Below are positions 45,175-54,500 of a DNA stretch of 64,000 nt, piece after piece. The notes under the pieces are model-generated. The model did no database searches. It saw only the letters and a program-made list of their open reading frames with translations, and was not told where the DNA came from. A program made the position numbers and the translations under genes. Location: assembly GCA_017999435.1 (NCBI GenBank), contig JAGNLV010000002.1, positions 558,001 through 622,000 of the forward strand. The letters are read 5' to 3'. Position 1 is the stretch's first letter, and each line of letters begins with the position of its first letter. This DNA comes from Candidatus Zixiibacteriota bacterium. GTDB taxonomy: Bacteria > Zixibacteria > MSB-5A5 > GN15 > FEB-12.

Positions 45175-45729
45175 ATGGCGCGTATACAGAAACCCCCGAT
45201 GGGGCGGCTCTTCGTCTCGATCATCTACTCCTCCATGGATGCCCTGGCGGACGGGCTGCGGGCTTTGGAACGCAAGTTCGGGCGCGTGCAATACGAAACC
45301 GTCGAGATCGCCTGCTCCGACCGCGAACTCTACCGCGAGGAAATGGGCGAGAATCTCCAGCGCCGTCTCTTCTCGTTTGAACGGCTCTTCCCCCGCGACG
45401 CGCTTCCGGAGATCAAGGGGGTGTGCCACCGGGTGGAGCCGCAGTTCGCCGACGTCGTCGGCGACTTCGTATTCCGCACCGTCAATATCGATCCGGGCAT
45501 TATCACCCCCGACCAGGTGGCGACCGCCTCGCACCGCGAGTTCAGCCACCGGCTCTACCTGCGGGAAGGCGTATTCGCGCAGGTCGAGCTGATCTGGTCG
45601 CATGGCCAATTCCACCGCCTCCCCTGGACCAAACCGGATTACTGCGAGGGGGAGGCGATCGAGTTCTTCCAGCGCGTCAGAGAGAGCCTCGAGGCGGCGC
45701 CGGAGTATGAGCAGCCGGTGAGCGGGTGA
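45175..45729 (+). CDS. DUF4416 family protein
   Basis: A 184-residue cytoplasmic protein. RLFVSIIYSSMDA at the start, VNIDPGIITPDQV and SHRLYLREGVFAQVELIW with LPWTKPDY near the C-terminus are the conserved DUF4416 features. The length is normal. The function of the family is unknown. It stands alone between the divergent TPR gene and the secreted-protein operon. Confidence 0.88.
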   Translation: MARIQKPPMGRLFVSIIYSSMDALADGLRALERKFGRVQYETVEIACSDRELYREEMGENLQRRLFSFERLFPRDALPEIKGVCHRVEPQFADVVGDFVFRTVNIDPGIITPDQVATASHREFSHRLYLREGVFAQVELIWSHGQFHRLPWTKPDYCEGEAIEFFQRVRESLEAAPEYEQPVSG

Positions 45730-45760
45730 GAATATATATGAGCATCTCCGCAAAAAGCTC

Positions 45761-45789
45761 TTGACAGCGCGGCGCCCTTTTCTTACACT
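45761..45789 (+). promoter_or_regulatory. Sigma70-type promoter of the secreted-protein operon
   Basis: TTGACA (45761-45766), 17-nt spacer, TACACT (45784-45789). The first large gene starts at 46251, giving a leader of about 455 nt. The stretch 45797-46123 shows no gene. Confidence 0.75.
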
Positions 45790-46123
45790 GCCATTGACAT
45801 CGCAGGGTTGTTCAACAAGGTTCTGTGTTTGCTGAAGGTTGATCGGAGAGGTTCGGAGCGACGTCAGGGTTGTGTGTCTCCGACGCTTGATTATTCTCAT
45901 GCGGGAAGAGTGCTGCTGACTACGGCTGCAGCCCGGTGACCGAAGGCCGGGGTGTATTCGACGGGAGGAGTCTTGTCCTCAGCGCCCGTCGCCGCGGCCG
46001 GCGGCCGATCATTGGGCCGAACGGCCCGAAGCGGACGAGCGGCGCAGGGATTCGCGCACGCACACACAACTGCCAAAGGGACTTGCCCACAAAGTGAAAC
46101 GTTGAAAGACGTTGGAGGAGGTG

Positions 46124-46237
46124 ATGCCGGCAACGATCCTGACTTCGCTATCGGACAAAACAACCTTCAGCAATGTCGATTCCGGGGAGGGTTCGTCCCT
46201 CCCCGGAATCCGGACAAAGAGCCGAAACACAGAATGA
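46124..46237 (+). CDS. 37-residue leader ORF
   Basis: ATG 46124 is preceded by an excellent ribosome binding site (GGAGGAGGTG, directly before ATG at 2-8 nt) and the frame ends at TGA 46235-46237, 13 nt before the next start. The peptide (MPATILTSLSDKTTFSNVDS...) has no recognised family. The second half of the ORF forms the 14-bp stem-loop described next. It is likely a regulatory leader or a translational-coupling device for the downstream dockerin protein; it could also be spurious. Confidence 0.45.
   Translation: MPATILTSLSDKTTFSNVDSGEGSSLPGIRTKSRNTE
46178..46210 (+). promoter_or_regulatory. Perfect 14-bp stem-loop in the operon leader
   Basis: GATTCCGGGGAGGG, loop TTCGT, CCCTCCCCGGAATC. 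It lies 40 nt before the start of the dockerin-like gene and inside the leader ORF. There is no T-run, so it is more likely an mRNA-stabilising or attenuation element than a terminator. Confidence 0.75.
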
Positions 46238-46250
46238 CCAGAGGACAAAA

Positions 46251-48257
46251 ATGAGAAACTTGGTTAAGGGAATCGTTCTTGCCGTCGCCGCCCTGCTGCT
46301 GCTGTGGGGCAGCGCCTCGGCGATGGTGGAGGGCGTGCGCGTGTCGACGCCGGACACCTGCTGGTACCAGCGGGGGTTCATCGCCTTCCCGATCGCGATC
46401 GAATGGACGACCTGGACGCAGCACCCGCCGACCGCGTTCCCGGACCCGGGCCCGGTCGATTTTCCCTACCGCTGCAACGACGCCGAGTACTGGGTGCATC
46501 CGTCGCACGACGTGCTCGTGCGGCCGACCGTGACCATCGGCTATCCCGGTCTGACGTACTGCAACCTGCCGACGGATCTTCCCGATTCCGCCAATCCGTT
46601 CGGCGCTCCGGACGAGACGATGTGCGGTTTCGAGATGACGGTGACGTTTGACGAGGACGTCCTCCAGGCCGTCAATGTGTCCAACAGCGAGTTGCTCACC
46701 GACGACTGGGGCTGGGGACCGGTGTTCTACGAGATCGACAACGCGCGCGGCATCATCCACATCGCCTCGGCCTCGGCCGACTGCGAGGACATCACCGGCC
46801 TCGACGATCCGACGACGCTCATCTGGATCGGTTTCTACATCAACGGGAGCCCCGGCGAAAATGCCGATCTCATGGTCGAGGAATTCACGTACAACGAGAC
46901 CGATCCTTACTACGTGTTCATCGATAATGAGCAGTATTACCAGGACGTGGACGAGGGCATCCCCGGGTCTGAGCAGGTGTACCTCGGGAACCAGTCGATC
47001 GGCGACTTCCTCGTCTGCGAGTTCCTGAGCGCCTCGGGCCAGGTGCTCTACATGGCCAACGGCGTGCCGATCTGCGGTGCGGACGTCACGCTCTACTACC
47101 ATCCGGACACCACGCTCGTGATCGCGCCGGTCATCGACAACCTGACCTACGAGACCCAGTGCGTGATCCCGTGCGAGGATGACTGCCGGGGGTCGTACTA
47201 CATTCCGGGCATCACCGGCGGCTACGACTACTCGCTCGGGGCGTGGCACGACGACGAGGATGCGTACCCGATCGCCATCACGGCCTTCGACGCCTCGCTC
47301 ATCCTCCGGCACATCGTCGGCGCCTTCGAGTTCCGCGAGCCGTTCCACTACATTGCCGCCGACGTGTCGGGCAGCTGCGAAGTGAGCAGCATGGATGCCT
47401 CGCTGATCCTCCAGTACCTCGTGGGCGAGTTTGACTACTTCCCCAAGAAGGCGGACGAGGAGACTAACTGGCTGTTCGTCACCGACTACTTCACCAAGTC
47501 CGATCCGTACCTCTGTCCCGAGGAGCAGTACTGGTTCGAGCCGATGGAGGACAACCACCCGGGGCACAACTTCTGGGCGGTGGTTCTGGGGGATGTGTCG
47601 GGCAACTGGGGTGTCGGGATGACGATCCCGCCGGCGAAGGAGAGCGGTTCGCCGGTGGCGGTCCGACTGATCGGCGAGGCCGACGGCTTGGCGACGTACG
47701 AGCTGTCGGTGCCGGGTGAGCCGGCCTTTGCGTTCGATTTCGCGGTCGAGGCCTCGACCCGGCTTGTCTCTGTCTCTCCGGGCGAGGACTGGATCACCCA
47801 GATCGCCGAGCAGGCGGAGAGCCGCCACGTCGTCGCGGCCGGCGTCTCCGCGACCACAGTGCTCGGCACGGTGGAAGTGGCGGCCGACAGGGAGACGCTG
47901 CAGTTGCGGCGCCTGGTGGTGAACGAAACGAACTACGGCACGGTGACGGTGGCGCTCAAGGGCGAGCCGACCGCGCCCCGTTCGTTCGCGTTGCACGAGG
48001 CCTACCCGAACCCGTTCAACCCGGCCACGACGATCGGGTTCGCGCTGCCGCAGGCGTGCCAGGTGACGCTGACGGTGTACGACATCCTGGGCCGCGAGGT
48101 GAAAATCCTCGCCAGCGGCGCCATGGATGCCGGCGAACACAATGTCACGTGGGACGGCACGGATCGCTCGGGCCGGACGGTCGCGACGGGTGTCTACCTG
48201 TACCGGCTGACGGCGGACGGTTTCACGCAGTGCCGCAAGATGATGCTTCTGAAGTAA
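46251..48257 (+). CDS. Secreted protein with cohesin-like, dockerin-like and C-terminal sorting (FlgD-Ig-like) domains
   Basis: A 668-residue exported protein with a signal peptide (VLAVAALLLLWGSASA). A cohesin-like beta region sits around residues 60-240 (FEMTVTFDEDVLQAVNVSNSE is typical of its strands). A dockerin-like pair of helices with Asp-rich loops is at about 344-400 (ITAFDASLILRHIVG and VSSMDASLILQYLVG). A second beta domain follows. The last ~85 residues are the FlgD-like domain with AYPNPFNPATTIGF, VYDILGREV and TGVYLYRL, ending KMMLLK. In FCB bacteria this terminal domain directs type IX-like secretion or anchoring. It is first in a three-gene operon of similar architecture. Confidence 0.88.
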   Translation: MRNLVKGIVLAVAALLLLWGSASAMVEGVRVSTPDTCWYQRGFIAFPIAIEWTTWTQHPPTAFPDPGPVDFPYRCNDAEYWVHPSHDVLVRPTVTIGYPGLTYCNLPTDLPDSANPFGAPDETMCGFEMTVTFDEDVLQAVNVSNSELLTDDWGWGPVFYEIDNARGIIHIASASADCEDITGLDDPTTLIWIGFYINGSPGENADLMVEEFTYNETDPYYVFIDNEQYYQDVDEGIPGSEQVYLGNQSIGDFLVCEFLSASGQVLYMANGVPICGADVTLYYHPDTTLVIAPVIDNLTYETQCVIPCEDDCRGSYYIPGITGGYDYSLGAWHDDEDAYPIAITAFDASLILRHIVGAFEFREPFHYIAADVSGSCEVSSMDASLILQYLVGEFDYFPKKADEETNWLFVTDYFTKSDPYLCPEEQYWFEPMEDNHPGHNFWAVVLGDVSGNWGVGMTIPPAKESGSPVAVRLIGEADGLATYELSVPGEPAFAFDFAVEASTRLVSVSPGEDWITQIAEQAESRHVVAAGVSATTVLGTVEVAADRETLQLRRLVVNETNYGTVTVALKGEPTAPRSFALHEAYPNPFNPATTIGFALPQACQVTLTVYDILGREVKILASGAMDAGEHNVTWDGTDRSGRTVATGVYLYRLTADGFTQCRKMMLLK

Positions 48258-48314
48258 CGGTGCTCCATGCGAACGCCGGGAGCGGCCGAGGGCCGCTCCC
48301 GGCGGAGGAAAGCC

Positions 48315-49061
48315 ATGCATAAACGACTCACCTTCTTACCGGTGCTGCTGCTTGCGGCGGGTGTGTCGGGTGTTCAGGGCGAGGTGAACGGCACCTTGGT
48401 GTGCGACGAGCTGGCCGATACGCTCCTGGGCGTATCAGCAATTCTCTGGTCTATCAGCGACTTTGCCGAACCGGTGTACAGCCTGGAAATTGAGGCCTGT
48501 TTCGATCCCGCCTGCGTGCGGATCCGCGACGTGGACTATACCGCGTCACTGGTGGCGGGGTGGGGGGAGCAGTTTGTGGATCGCCTGGATGCCGATGCCG
48601 GCACCTTCGCCCTGGCGGTCGCCGGCACCCTCCCCCTGGCGGCCGATTCGGGTACGGTGTTTCGCCTGACGCTGGCTAAGGCGGCCGGGTTGCCGCCGCC
48701 CGTGCCCGTCGGCCGGGTCACTCGTTTTCGCATCAACGAGACCTCGCTGGTCTCGACGCCGCCCGGCGGGGGAGAGACGCCCCGCGGGTACGACCTCGCG
48801 CAGAACTACCCGAACCCGTTCAACCCGGGCACGACCATACGCTTCGCGCTCGGGCGGGCGGAGGCGCCGGTGGTTTCCATATACAATCAACTCGGCCAGG
48901 TAGTGCGCCGCGATCACCTCGGGCCGCTCCCGCCCGGACCGCATGTCTATGTCTGGGACGGGACGGACGAGCGCGGCCGGCCGGTGGCGGGCGGCGTCTA
49001 CCTGTATCGGCTTGAGACGGCCAACTTCACACGGTCGAAGAAGATGATCCTCGTGAAGTGA
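48315..49061 (+). CDS. Secreted cohesin-like protein with C-terminal sorting domain
   Basis: A 248-residue exported protein (signal KRLTFLPVLLLAAGVSGVQG). One cohesin-like domain covers about residues 25-145 (VYSLEIEACFDPACVRIRDV). A FlgD-like/sorting domain covers about 160-248 (NYPNPFNPGTTIRF, IYNQLGQVV, GGVYLYRL, KKMILVK). CGGAGG lies 8 nt before ATG 48315. It starts 57 nt after the dockerin-bearing gene and could bind that dockerin, although cohesin assignment is by pattern only. Confidence 0.85.
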   Translation: MHKRLTFLPVLLLAAGVSGVQGEVNGTLVCDELADTLLGVSAILWSISDFAEPVYSLEIEACFDPACVRIRDVDYTASLVAGWGEQFVDRLDADAGTFALAVAGTLPLAADSGTVFRLTLAKAAGLPPPVPVGRVTRFRINETSLVSTPPGGGETPRGYDLAQNYPNPFNPGTTIRFALGRAEAPVVSIYNQLGQVVRRDHLGPLPPGPHVYVWDGTDERGRPVAGGVYLYRLETANFTRSKKMILVK

Positions 49062-49093
49062 GGATGCGTTCACCTTGATCAGAAAGAACTGCC

Positions 49094-49903
49094 ATGCGAC
49101 GAACTCAGAATACACTCGCAATCATCCTGGCCGCGGCAATCGGGCTCGCCGGCGCCCCCGCGTGGGGCATGAGCCTGCCGTTCCAGTGGGCGACCAACCC
49201 CGAGCCGGTCACCAGCCTGCCCCCGGGCGACACGCTGCGGATCGGCCTCTACGTAGACTCGCTCATGAAGGCCCCGATCGGCGGCTGGCTGCAGGGGGTG
49301 CAGGTCAACCTGGCCTACGATGAAGACCGGCTGCACTGGGAGCGGATGGAGTGGACCGGGACCCTGCTGCAGAACTGGATCCGCTTCGTCGGCTGCGACT
49401 CGGCCTTCGGCGAGATCGCCGTGGCCGCGGCGACGGCCAAAGACAGCATCGTGGAAAACGGCTTCCTGCTCTTCCTGGTTTTCACCAACTGCAGCAGCAG
49501 CAATGTCATCCTGCAGCCCGGTGCGCTGCCGGGTCTGCTGGAGGTCGAGACCGTGATCCTCAACGAGGAACACGTCGACCCGTTTCCGGTGGTGGGCGTA
49601 TCCGAACCGGAACCGCCGCTGCCGGCCGGGTACGCGCTCGCGCAGAACTATCCGAATCCATTCAATCCCGCGACGACGATCGCGTTCCGTCTGGCCGAGG
49701 CCGGGGACGTTGCGGTGGCCGTCTACAACGCCGCGGGGCAACTGGTCCGGCTCCTGCGCTGCGGCCGCTTGGGCCCAGGGAACCACGCCGTGATGTGGGA
49801 CGGGCGGGCGGAGGACGGTGCGCCGGCGGCCTCGGGATGCTACCTCTATCGTCTCGAGGGGGATGTCGTGTCGCCGGCCCGGAAGATGCTTTTGGTAAAG
49901 TAG
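49094..49903 (+). CDS. Secreted cohesin-like protein with C-terminal sorting domain
   Basis: A 269-residue exported protein with a signal peptide (IILAAAIGLAGAPAWG). A cohesin-like region covers about residues 40-165 (LQGVQVNLAYDEDRLHWERM). The terminal FlgD-like domain covers about 175-269 (NYPNPFNPATTIAF, VYNAAGQLV, SGCYLYRLEG, KMLLVK). It is the third of three consecutive genes sharing this plan and is followed by two hairpins that end the operon. Confidence 0.85.
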   Translation: MRRTQNTLAIILAAAIGLAGAPAWGMSLPFQWATNPEPVTSLPPGDTLRIGLYVDSLMKAPIGGWLQGVQVNLAYDEDRLHWERMEWTGTLLQNWIRFVGCDSAFGEIAVAAATAKDSIVENGFLLFLVFTNCSSSNVILQPGALPGLLEVETVILNEEHVDPFPVVGVSEPEPPLPAGYALAQNYPNPFNPATTIAFRLAEAGDVAVAVYNAAGQLVRLLRCGRLGPGNHAVMWDGRAEDGAPAASGCYLYRLEGDVVSPARKMLLVK

Positions 49904-49943
49904 CGGCTGCGAGTCGGCCGTCGTTGTTAGACCAACGGAAGCA

Positions 49944-50010
49944 CCCCGCCCGCTGCGGCGGGCGGGGACGCTAAAATCCGGGGCCCCCTGAGGGGGCGGG
50001 CGGGCTTTTT
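49944..50010 (+). terminator. Double hairpin terminator of the secreted-protein operon
   Basis: First stem CCCCGCCCGC/GCGGGCGGGG with TGCG loop (49944-49967). Second GCCCCC-TGA-GGGGGC (49983-49997), followed by GGGCGGGC and TTTTTT. Confidence 0.8.
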
Positions 50011-50190
50011 TGTTTCTTTTGCGGGCCCCATTAATCAGATTGGCCCTCAAAACAGTCAAGAAGGCGCGGAGGCCGCGACGCGGCGCCCGCGATCGCGCCG
50101 CTGCCGGGGGGCGGAGGGGAGCGCGCCCTGGCGGAGGGCCGCGGCCGGCGGACGCCGGAGTGGCGGTCGGCGCCAAGGATGTGAGGGTCG

Positions 50191-51453
50191 ATGGACAAGC
50201 TGGTTATCAACGGATCGCGGCCGCTTACCGGGCAGATCAGGGTCGAGGGTTCGAAAAACGCCGCGCTGCCGATCATTTTCGGCGCGCTCCTGATCGACAA
50301 GGGGGAAACCGTCATTCGCAACGTCCCCCCGCTCCGCGATATCTTCACCACGATCAAGGTGATGGAGCACCTCGGGGCGAAGATCACGTACGATCCGAAG
50401 GCGCAGGTGATGACGGTCAATGCCGAGCAGATCACGGAGAATACCGCGCCGTACGAGCTGATGCGCCAGATGCGGGCGTCGTTCCTCGTGCTCGGGCCGA
50501 TTCTCGCCCGCCTCGGCCGGGCCCGCGTGTCGCTGCCGGGCGGCTGCGTGCTGGGCGCCCGACCGGTGGATTTCCACATCAAAGGGTTCCGGGCACTCGG
50601 GGCCAAAGTCACCGAGGAGGCCGGGTACGTCATCGCCGAGGCCAAGCCGCTCGCGGGGGGGTCGGTGTATTTCGACCGGCCCTCCCACACCGGCACCGAG
50701 AACCTCCTCTTCGGCACCGTCTTCGCAAAACGGCGGACCTTCATCGCCAACGCCGCCTGCGACCCGGAGGTGGTCGACGTCGCCAATTTTCTGAACAAGG
50801 CGGGAGCCCGAATCACGGGCGCGGGCACGCCGAACGTGGTGATCGAGCCGGTCAGGCGGCTGAAGGCGGTGGAGTACACCGTGTCCGGAGACCGGCTGGT
50901 CGCCGGCACGTTTCTGATGGCGGGGGCGATCACCGGTGGGCGGGTGAAAGTCGCCGGGTGCGACCCGGAGCACCTCCGGGTGGTGCTCCACAAGCTCGGG
51001 GAGATGGGCTGCACATCGGAGGCCACACGCACCACCGTGACCGTCGCCGGCCCGAAACGGCTTCAGCCGGTGCGGGTGACGACTTTTCCCTATCCCGGTT
51101 TCCCGACCGACCTGCAGGCCTGCATTATGGCGATGGCCTGTATTGCCGAGGGAACCTCGCATATCCGGGAAACTGTTTTTGAAGACAGGTTCAGCCATAC
51201 GATGGAGATGCGCCGCCTCGGGGCGGACATCAGCGTGTCCAGCGACGAGGCGGTGATCAACGGCGTTTCCGCGCTGCGCGGGGCGACCGTGATGGCGTCG
51301 GACATTCGGGCGGGGGCGGGAATCGTGTTGGCGGCCCTGGCGGCCGCCGGTCGGTCGGAGATACTCCGGGTGTATCATATCGACCGGGGGTATAACCGGA
51401 TAGAGGAAAAGCTCGGCGCTCTTGGCGCCGATATAACCAGAGAAGCGGAGTAA
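50191..51453 (+). CDS. murA: UDP-N-acetylglucosamine 1-carboxyvinyltransferase MurA
   Basis: First committed enzyme of peptidoglycan synthesis, transferring enolpyruvate from PEP to UDP-GlcNAc. The 420-residue length is normal. The start KLVINGSRPLTGQIRVEGSKNAALP includes the catalytic Lys. LPGGCVLGARPVDFH carries the active-site Cys119 (the fosfomycin-reactive position). FPTDLQA, the R-E-T-V-F-E-D-R-F segment and HIDRGYNRIEEKL are conserved. There is no gene partner within 75 nt on either side; the gene sits between the operon terminator and the large surface protein. Confidence 0.97.
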   Translation: MDKLVINGSRPLTGQIRVEGSKNAALPIIFGALLIDKGETVIRNVPPLRDIFTTIKVMEHLGAKITYDPKAQVMTVNAEQITENTAPYELMRQMRASFLVLGPILARLGRARVSLPGGCVLGARPVDFHIKGFRALGAKVTEEAGYVIAEAKPLAGGSVYFDRPSHTGTENLLFGTVFAKRRTFIANAACDPEVVDVANFLNKAGARITGAGTPNVVIEPVRRLKAVEYTVSGDRLVAGTFLMAGAITGGRVKVAGCDPEHLRVVLHKLGEMGCTSEATRTTVTVAGPKRLQPVRVTTFPYPGFPTDLQACIMAMACIAEGTSHIRETVFEDRFSHTMEMRRLGADISVSSDEAVINGVSALRGATVMASDIRAGAGIVLAALAAAGRSEILRVYHIDRGYNRIEEKLGALGADITREAE

Positions 51454-51543
51454 GACGCCCGGTTCTCCCGTGACCGGACCGCGGGCCGGTCGTTTCCCCC
51501 GGCGGCGCCGCGGCGGCCCAAAACCGAAAAGGTGATGCCCGAC

Positions 51544-54500
51544 ATGAGAAAATCCCACATTCTCGCCCCGTTGCTCGCCCTGGCCGCCGCCCTGGTCGTC
51601 TCCGGGACCGCCCCGGCCCAGGAAACGTATTTCGGGAAGAACAAGGTCCGGTACAAGAACTTCGACTGGGAGTACATCCAGACCCGCCACTTCGATATCC
51701 ATTTCTATGAAGGGGCGTATCCGACCGCCAAGTTCGCCGCCGCCGTGCTCGAGTCGGCCTACGTGGAGATCACCCAGGAGCTCGGCTACCACCTCCAGGA
51801 GCCGGTGCCGATTTTCGTGTACAACTCCCACAACGATTTCCAGCAGACCAACATCATCTCCAGTCTCATTCCCGAAGGGGTGGGCGGTTTCACCGAGGCC
51901 TTCAAGAACCGCATCGTGATCCCGTTCACCGGATCCTACGAGGATTTCCGGCACGTGCTCCACCACGAGCTGACCCACGCCGTCATCTACGATCTCCTTT
52001 TCGGCAAATCCCTGTCCTCGCTCATCTCGCGCAACCGGCTGTTCAATCTCCCGCTCTGGTTCGCCGAGGGCTATGCGGAGTACTCCTCGCGGCACGGCTG
52101 GGACTACTGGGCCGACATGGTGGTGCGCGACGCGACGATCAACGGCTACCTGGCCCCGCCCGACTATGTCGGCGGCTACCTTGCCTACAAGCAGGGGCAG
52201 GCCATGATCAAGTACATCGCCGACAAATACGGCGAGGACAAGCTGGGGGAGATCCTGCGCAAGGGGAAGGTCTACCTGACCATGGACCGGGCGCTCAAAG
52301 AGGCGATCGGGATTGACCAGGAGAAACTGTGGAAAGAGTTTTCGCTCGAGATGAAGCGGCACTACTGGCCGGAGATTGCGTCCCGCAAAAATGCCGATGA
52401 GATCGGGCGGCAGCTCACCAAGGCGCGCAAGGACGGCTCGTACATGAACGAGGAACCGGCCTACTCGCCGGAGGGGGACAAGATCGCCATTTTCACCGAC
52501 CGCTCCGACTACACCGAGATCGTGCTCATCTCGGCCGCGGACGGGCGCCGGGTCAAGACGCTGGTGAAAGCAGAGCGGTCCGGGGACCTCGAGTCGCTCC
52601 ATTCCTACGTGTCGGGCATCTCGTGGTCGCCGGACGGCCGGAGCATCGCGTTCGTCGCCAAGTCCGGCGGCCGAGACGCGATCTTCCTGTACGACGTGCG
52701 CTCGGGGGACGTGAAAGTGAAACGGGTGCTCCCCTACTACAACGTCGTCTCGCCGGCCTGGTCGCCGGACGGTTCCCGGATCGCTTTTGCGGCGCTCAAG
52801 GACTACAAGCGGGACCTGTTCGTCTACACGATCGCGACCGACGAGGTGGAGCAGATCACGGACGATCGGTTTGACGACAATTCGCCCTCGTGGGTGCCGG
52901 GCGCGAACGCGCTGATGTTTTCCTCCGACCGGCCCCACCCGCAGTCGCCGGAGGCGCGGGCCGAGGTCAACCCGTATGCCTCCCCCGGCGCCTTCATGCC
53001 GGGCGACTTCGTCTACGGGTACTACAACATCTTCCGGGTGGACCTGGGCGACCGGACCGTGGCGCCCGTCGACGTCGGCCCCGGACAGAACAAGACGCCG
53101 GAAGTGTCGTCCGACGGATCGCGGCTGGCCTTCATTTCCAACCGGAACGGGATCGACAACATCTATGTCCAGGTGCTCGCGACCGGGCAGTGCTTCGCGG
53201 TCACCGACATCCTGAGCGGGGTCAAATCCCTCTCGTGGTCGCCGGACAACGAGAAGATCGCGTTTGAGGCGTTCCACGAAGGGGCGTTCGACATCTTCGT
53301 GCTCGAGGATCTGCAGCCTTCAGGTGACCACGGCCTGCTGGCGGCGACGGATTTCGTGAAGGGGGCGTACAACCGGGCGGTGAAACAGCGGGCCGGGCAG
53401 GCTCTGGCCTCGCACCAGGAGGCGGTCGACAGCGCCGCGGTGGCGCGCCCCAACACGGCGGCGGCCGACACCGCGACCGCCTTTGCGGAGGGGGAGAGGC
53501 GCGGAGACTCGCTCGCCCTGGGGGCGGCGCCGGATTCGACGCAGGCCGCCGACACCGCCGCCGTCCCAACCGGAGGCGCGCCCTCCGGCGCCACCGCCGC
53601 CGCCCCGCCCGACACGGCGGCCGCCGACACGGCCCGGGCCGACAGCGCCGGCGTGGTGAAGAAGACCGGCGTGTACGGCGGCGAGTACGTGTTCGTCAGC
53701 GAGGGACGCCGCGACCCGCTCGATTCGGTTCTCGAGGAGGTGTCGCCCGACTCGATCCGGGCGCTGCGGGAGGGGCAGGTGGAACCGGAGAAGTTCGATG
53801 AGCGGCCGGCGGCCGCCTCCGACGGCGACTACGCGGTGAAGAAGTACAAGGTGAAATTCACGCCCGATTATGTCGGCGGGGGAGTGGCCTACGACACCTA
53901 TTTCGGTCTGCGCGGTCAGACCTATTTCATTTTCTCCGACTACCTCGGCAACCACCAGTTCTATGTCGCCACCGAACTGGTGAACACGATCGACCAGTCG
54001 TTCATTCAGGCGTACTACTTCAACAGCGTCCACCGCACGAGTTTCGGCGGCGGCGTTTTCCACACCAAGAATTTCTACCTCGACGCCAACGACTACCTCT
54101 TCTCGGACCGGTTCTACGGGATCCAGCTGTTCACGACCTACCCGTTTTCCACCTTCGCCCGGATGCAGCTCTCGGGAGCGCAGATCTTCATCGACCGGGA
54201 GTACCACGACCAGTATGATCTGCGCCCGAACCGCAATTCGAAAGTGACCACCGGGGAGCTGGCCTACGTGGCCGACAACATCGTGTGGGGGATCACCGGT
54301 CCGGTGAACGGGACGCGGGCGCGCCTGGCGGTCGAGGCGGGCGTCAATCTCTTCGATGCAAACGACATCGCCTTCCAGGCGGCGAGCTTCGACTACCGCC
54401 GCTACTGGCACTTCCGGAAGACCTATTCGATGGCGCTGCGGCTGACCGGCGGAGCGTCGTTCGGAAAGACGCCCAAGCTGTATTTCCTCGGGGGGACGAC

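Noticed and set aside
50056-53277. A 1073-codon open frame antisense to murA and the surface protein
   Set aside because: Both sense genes carry catalytic and structural motifs. The antisense product is compositionally biased and has no motif, so it is a GC-rich frame artefact.
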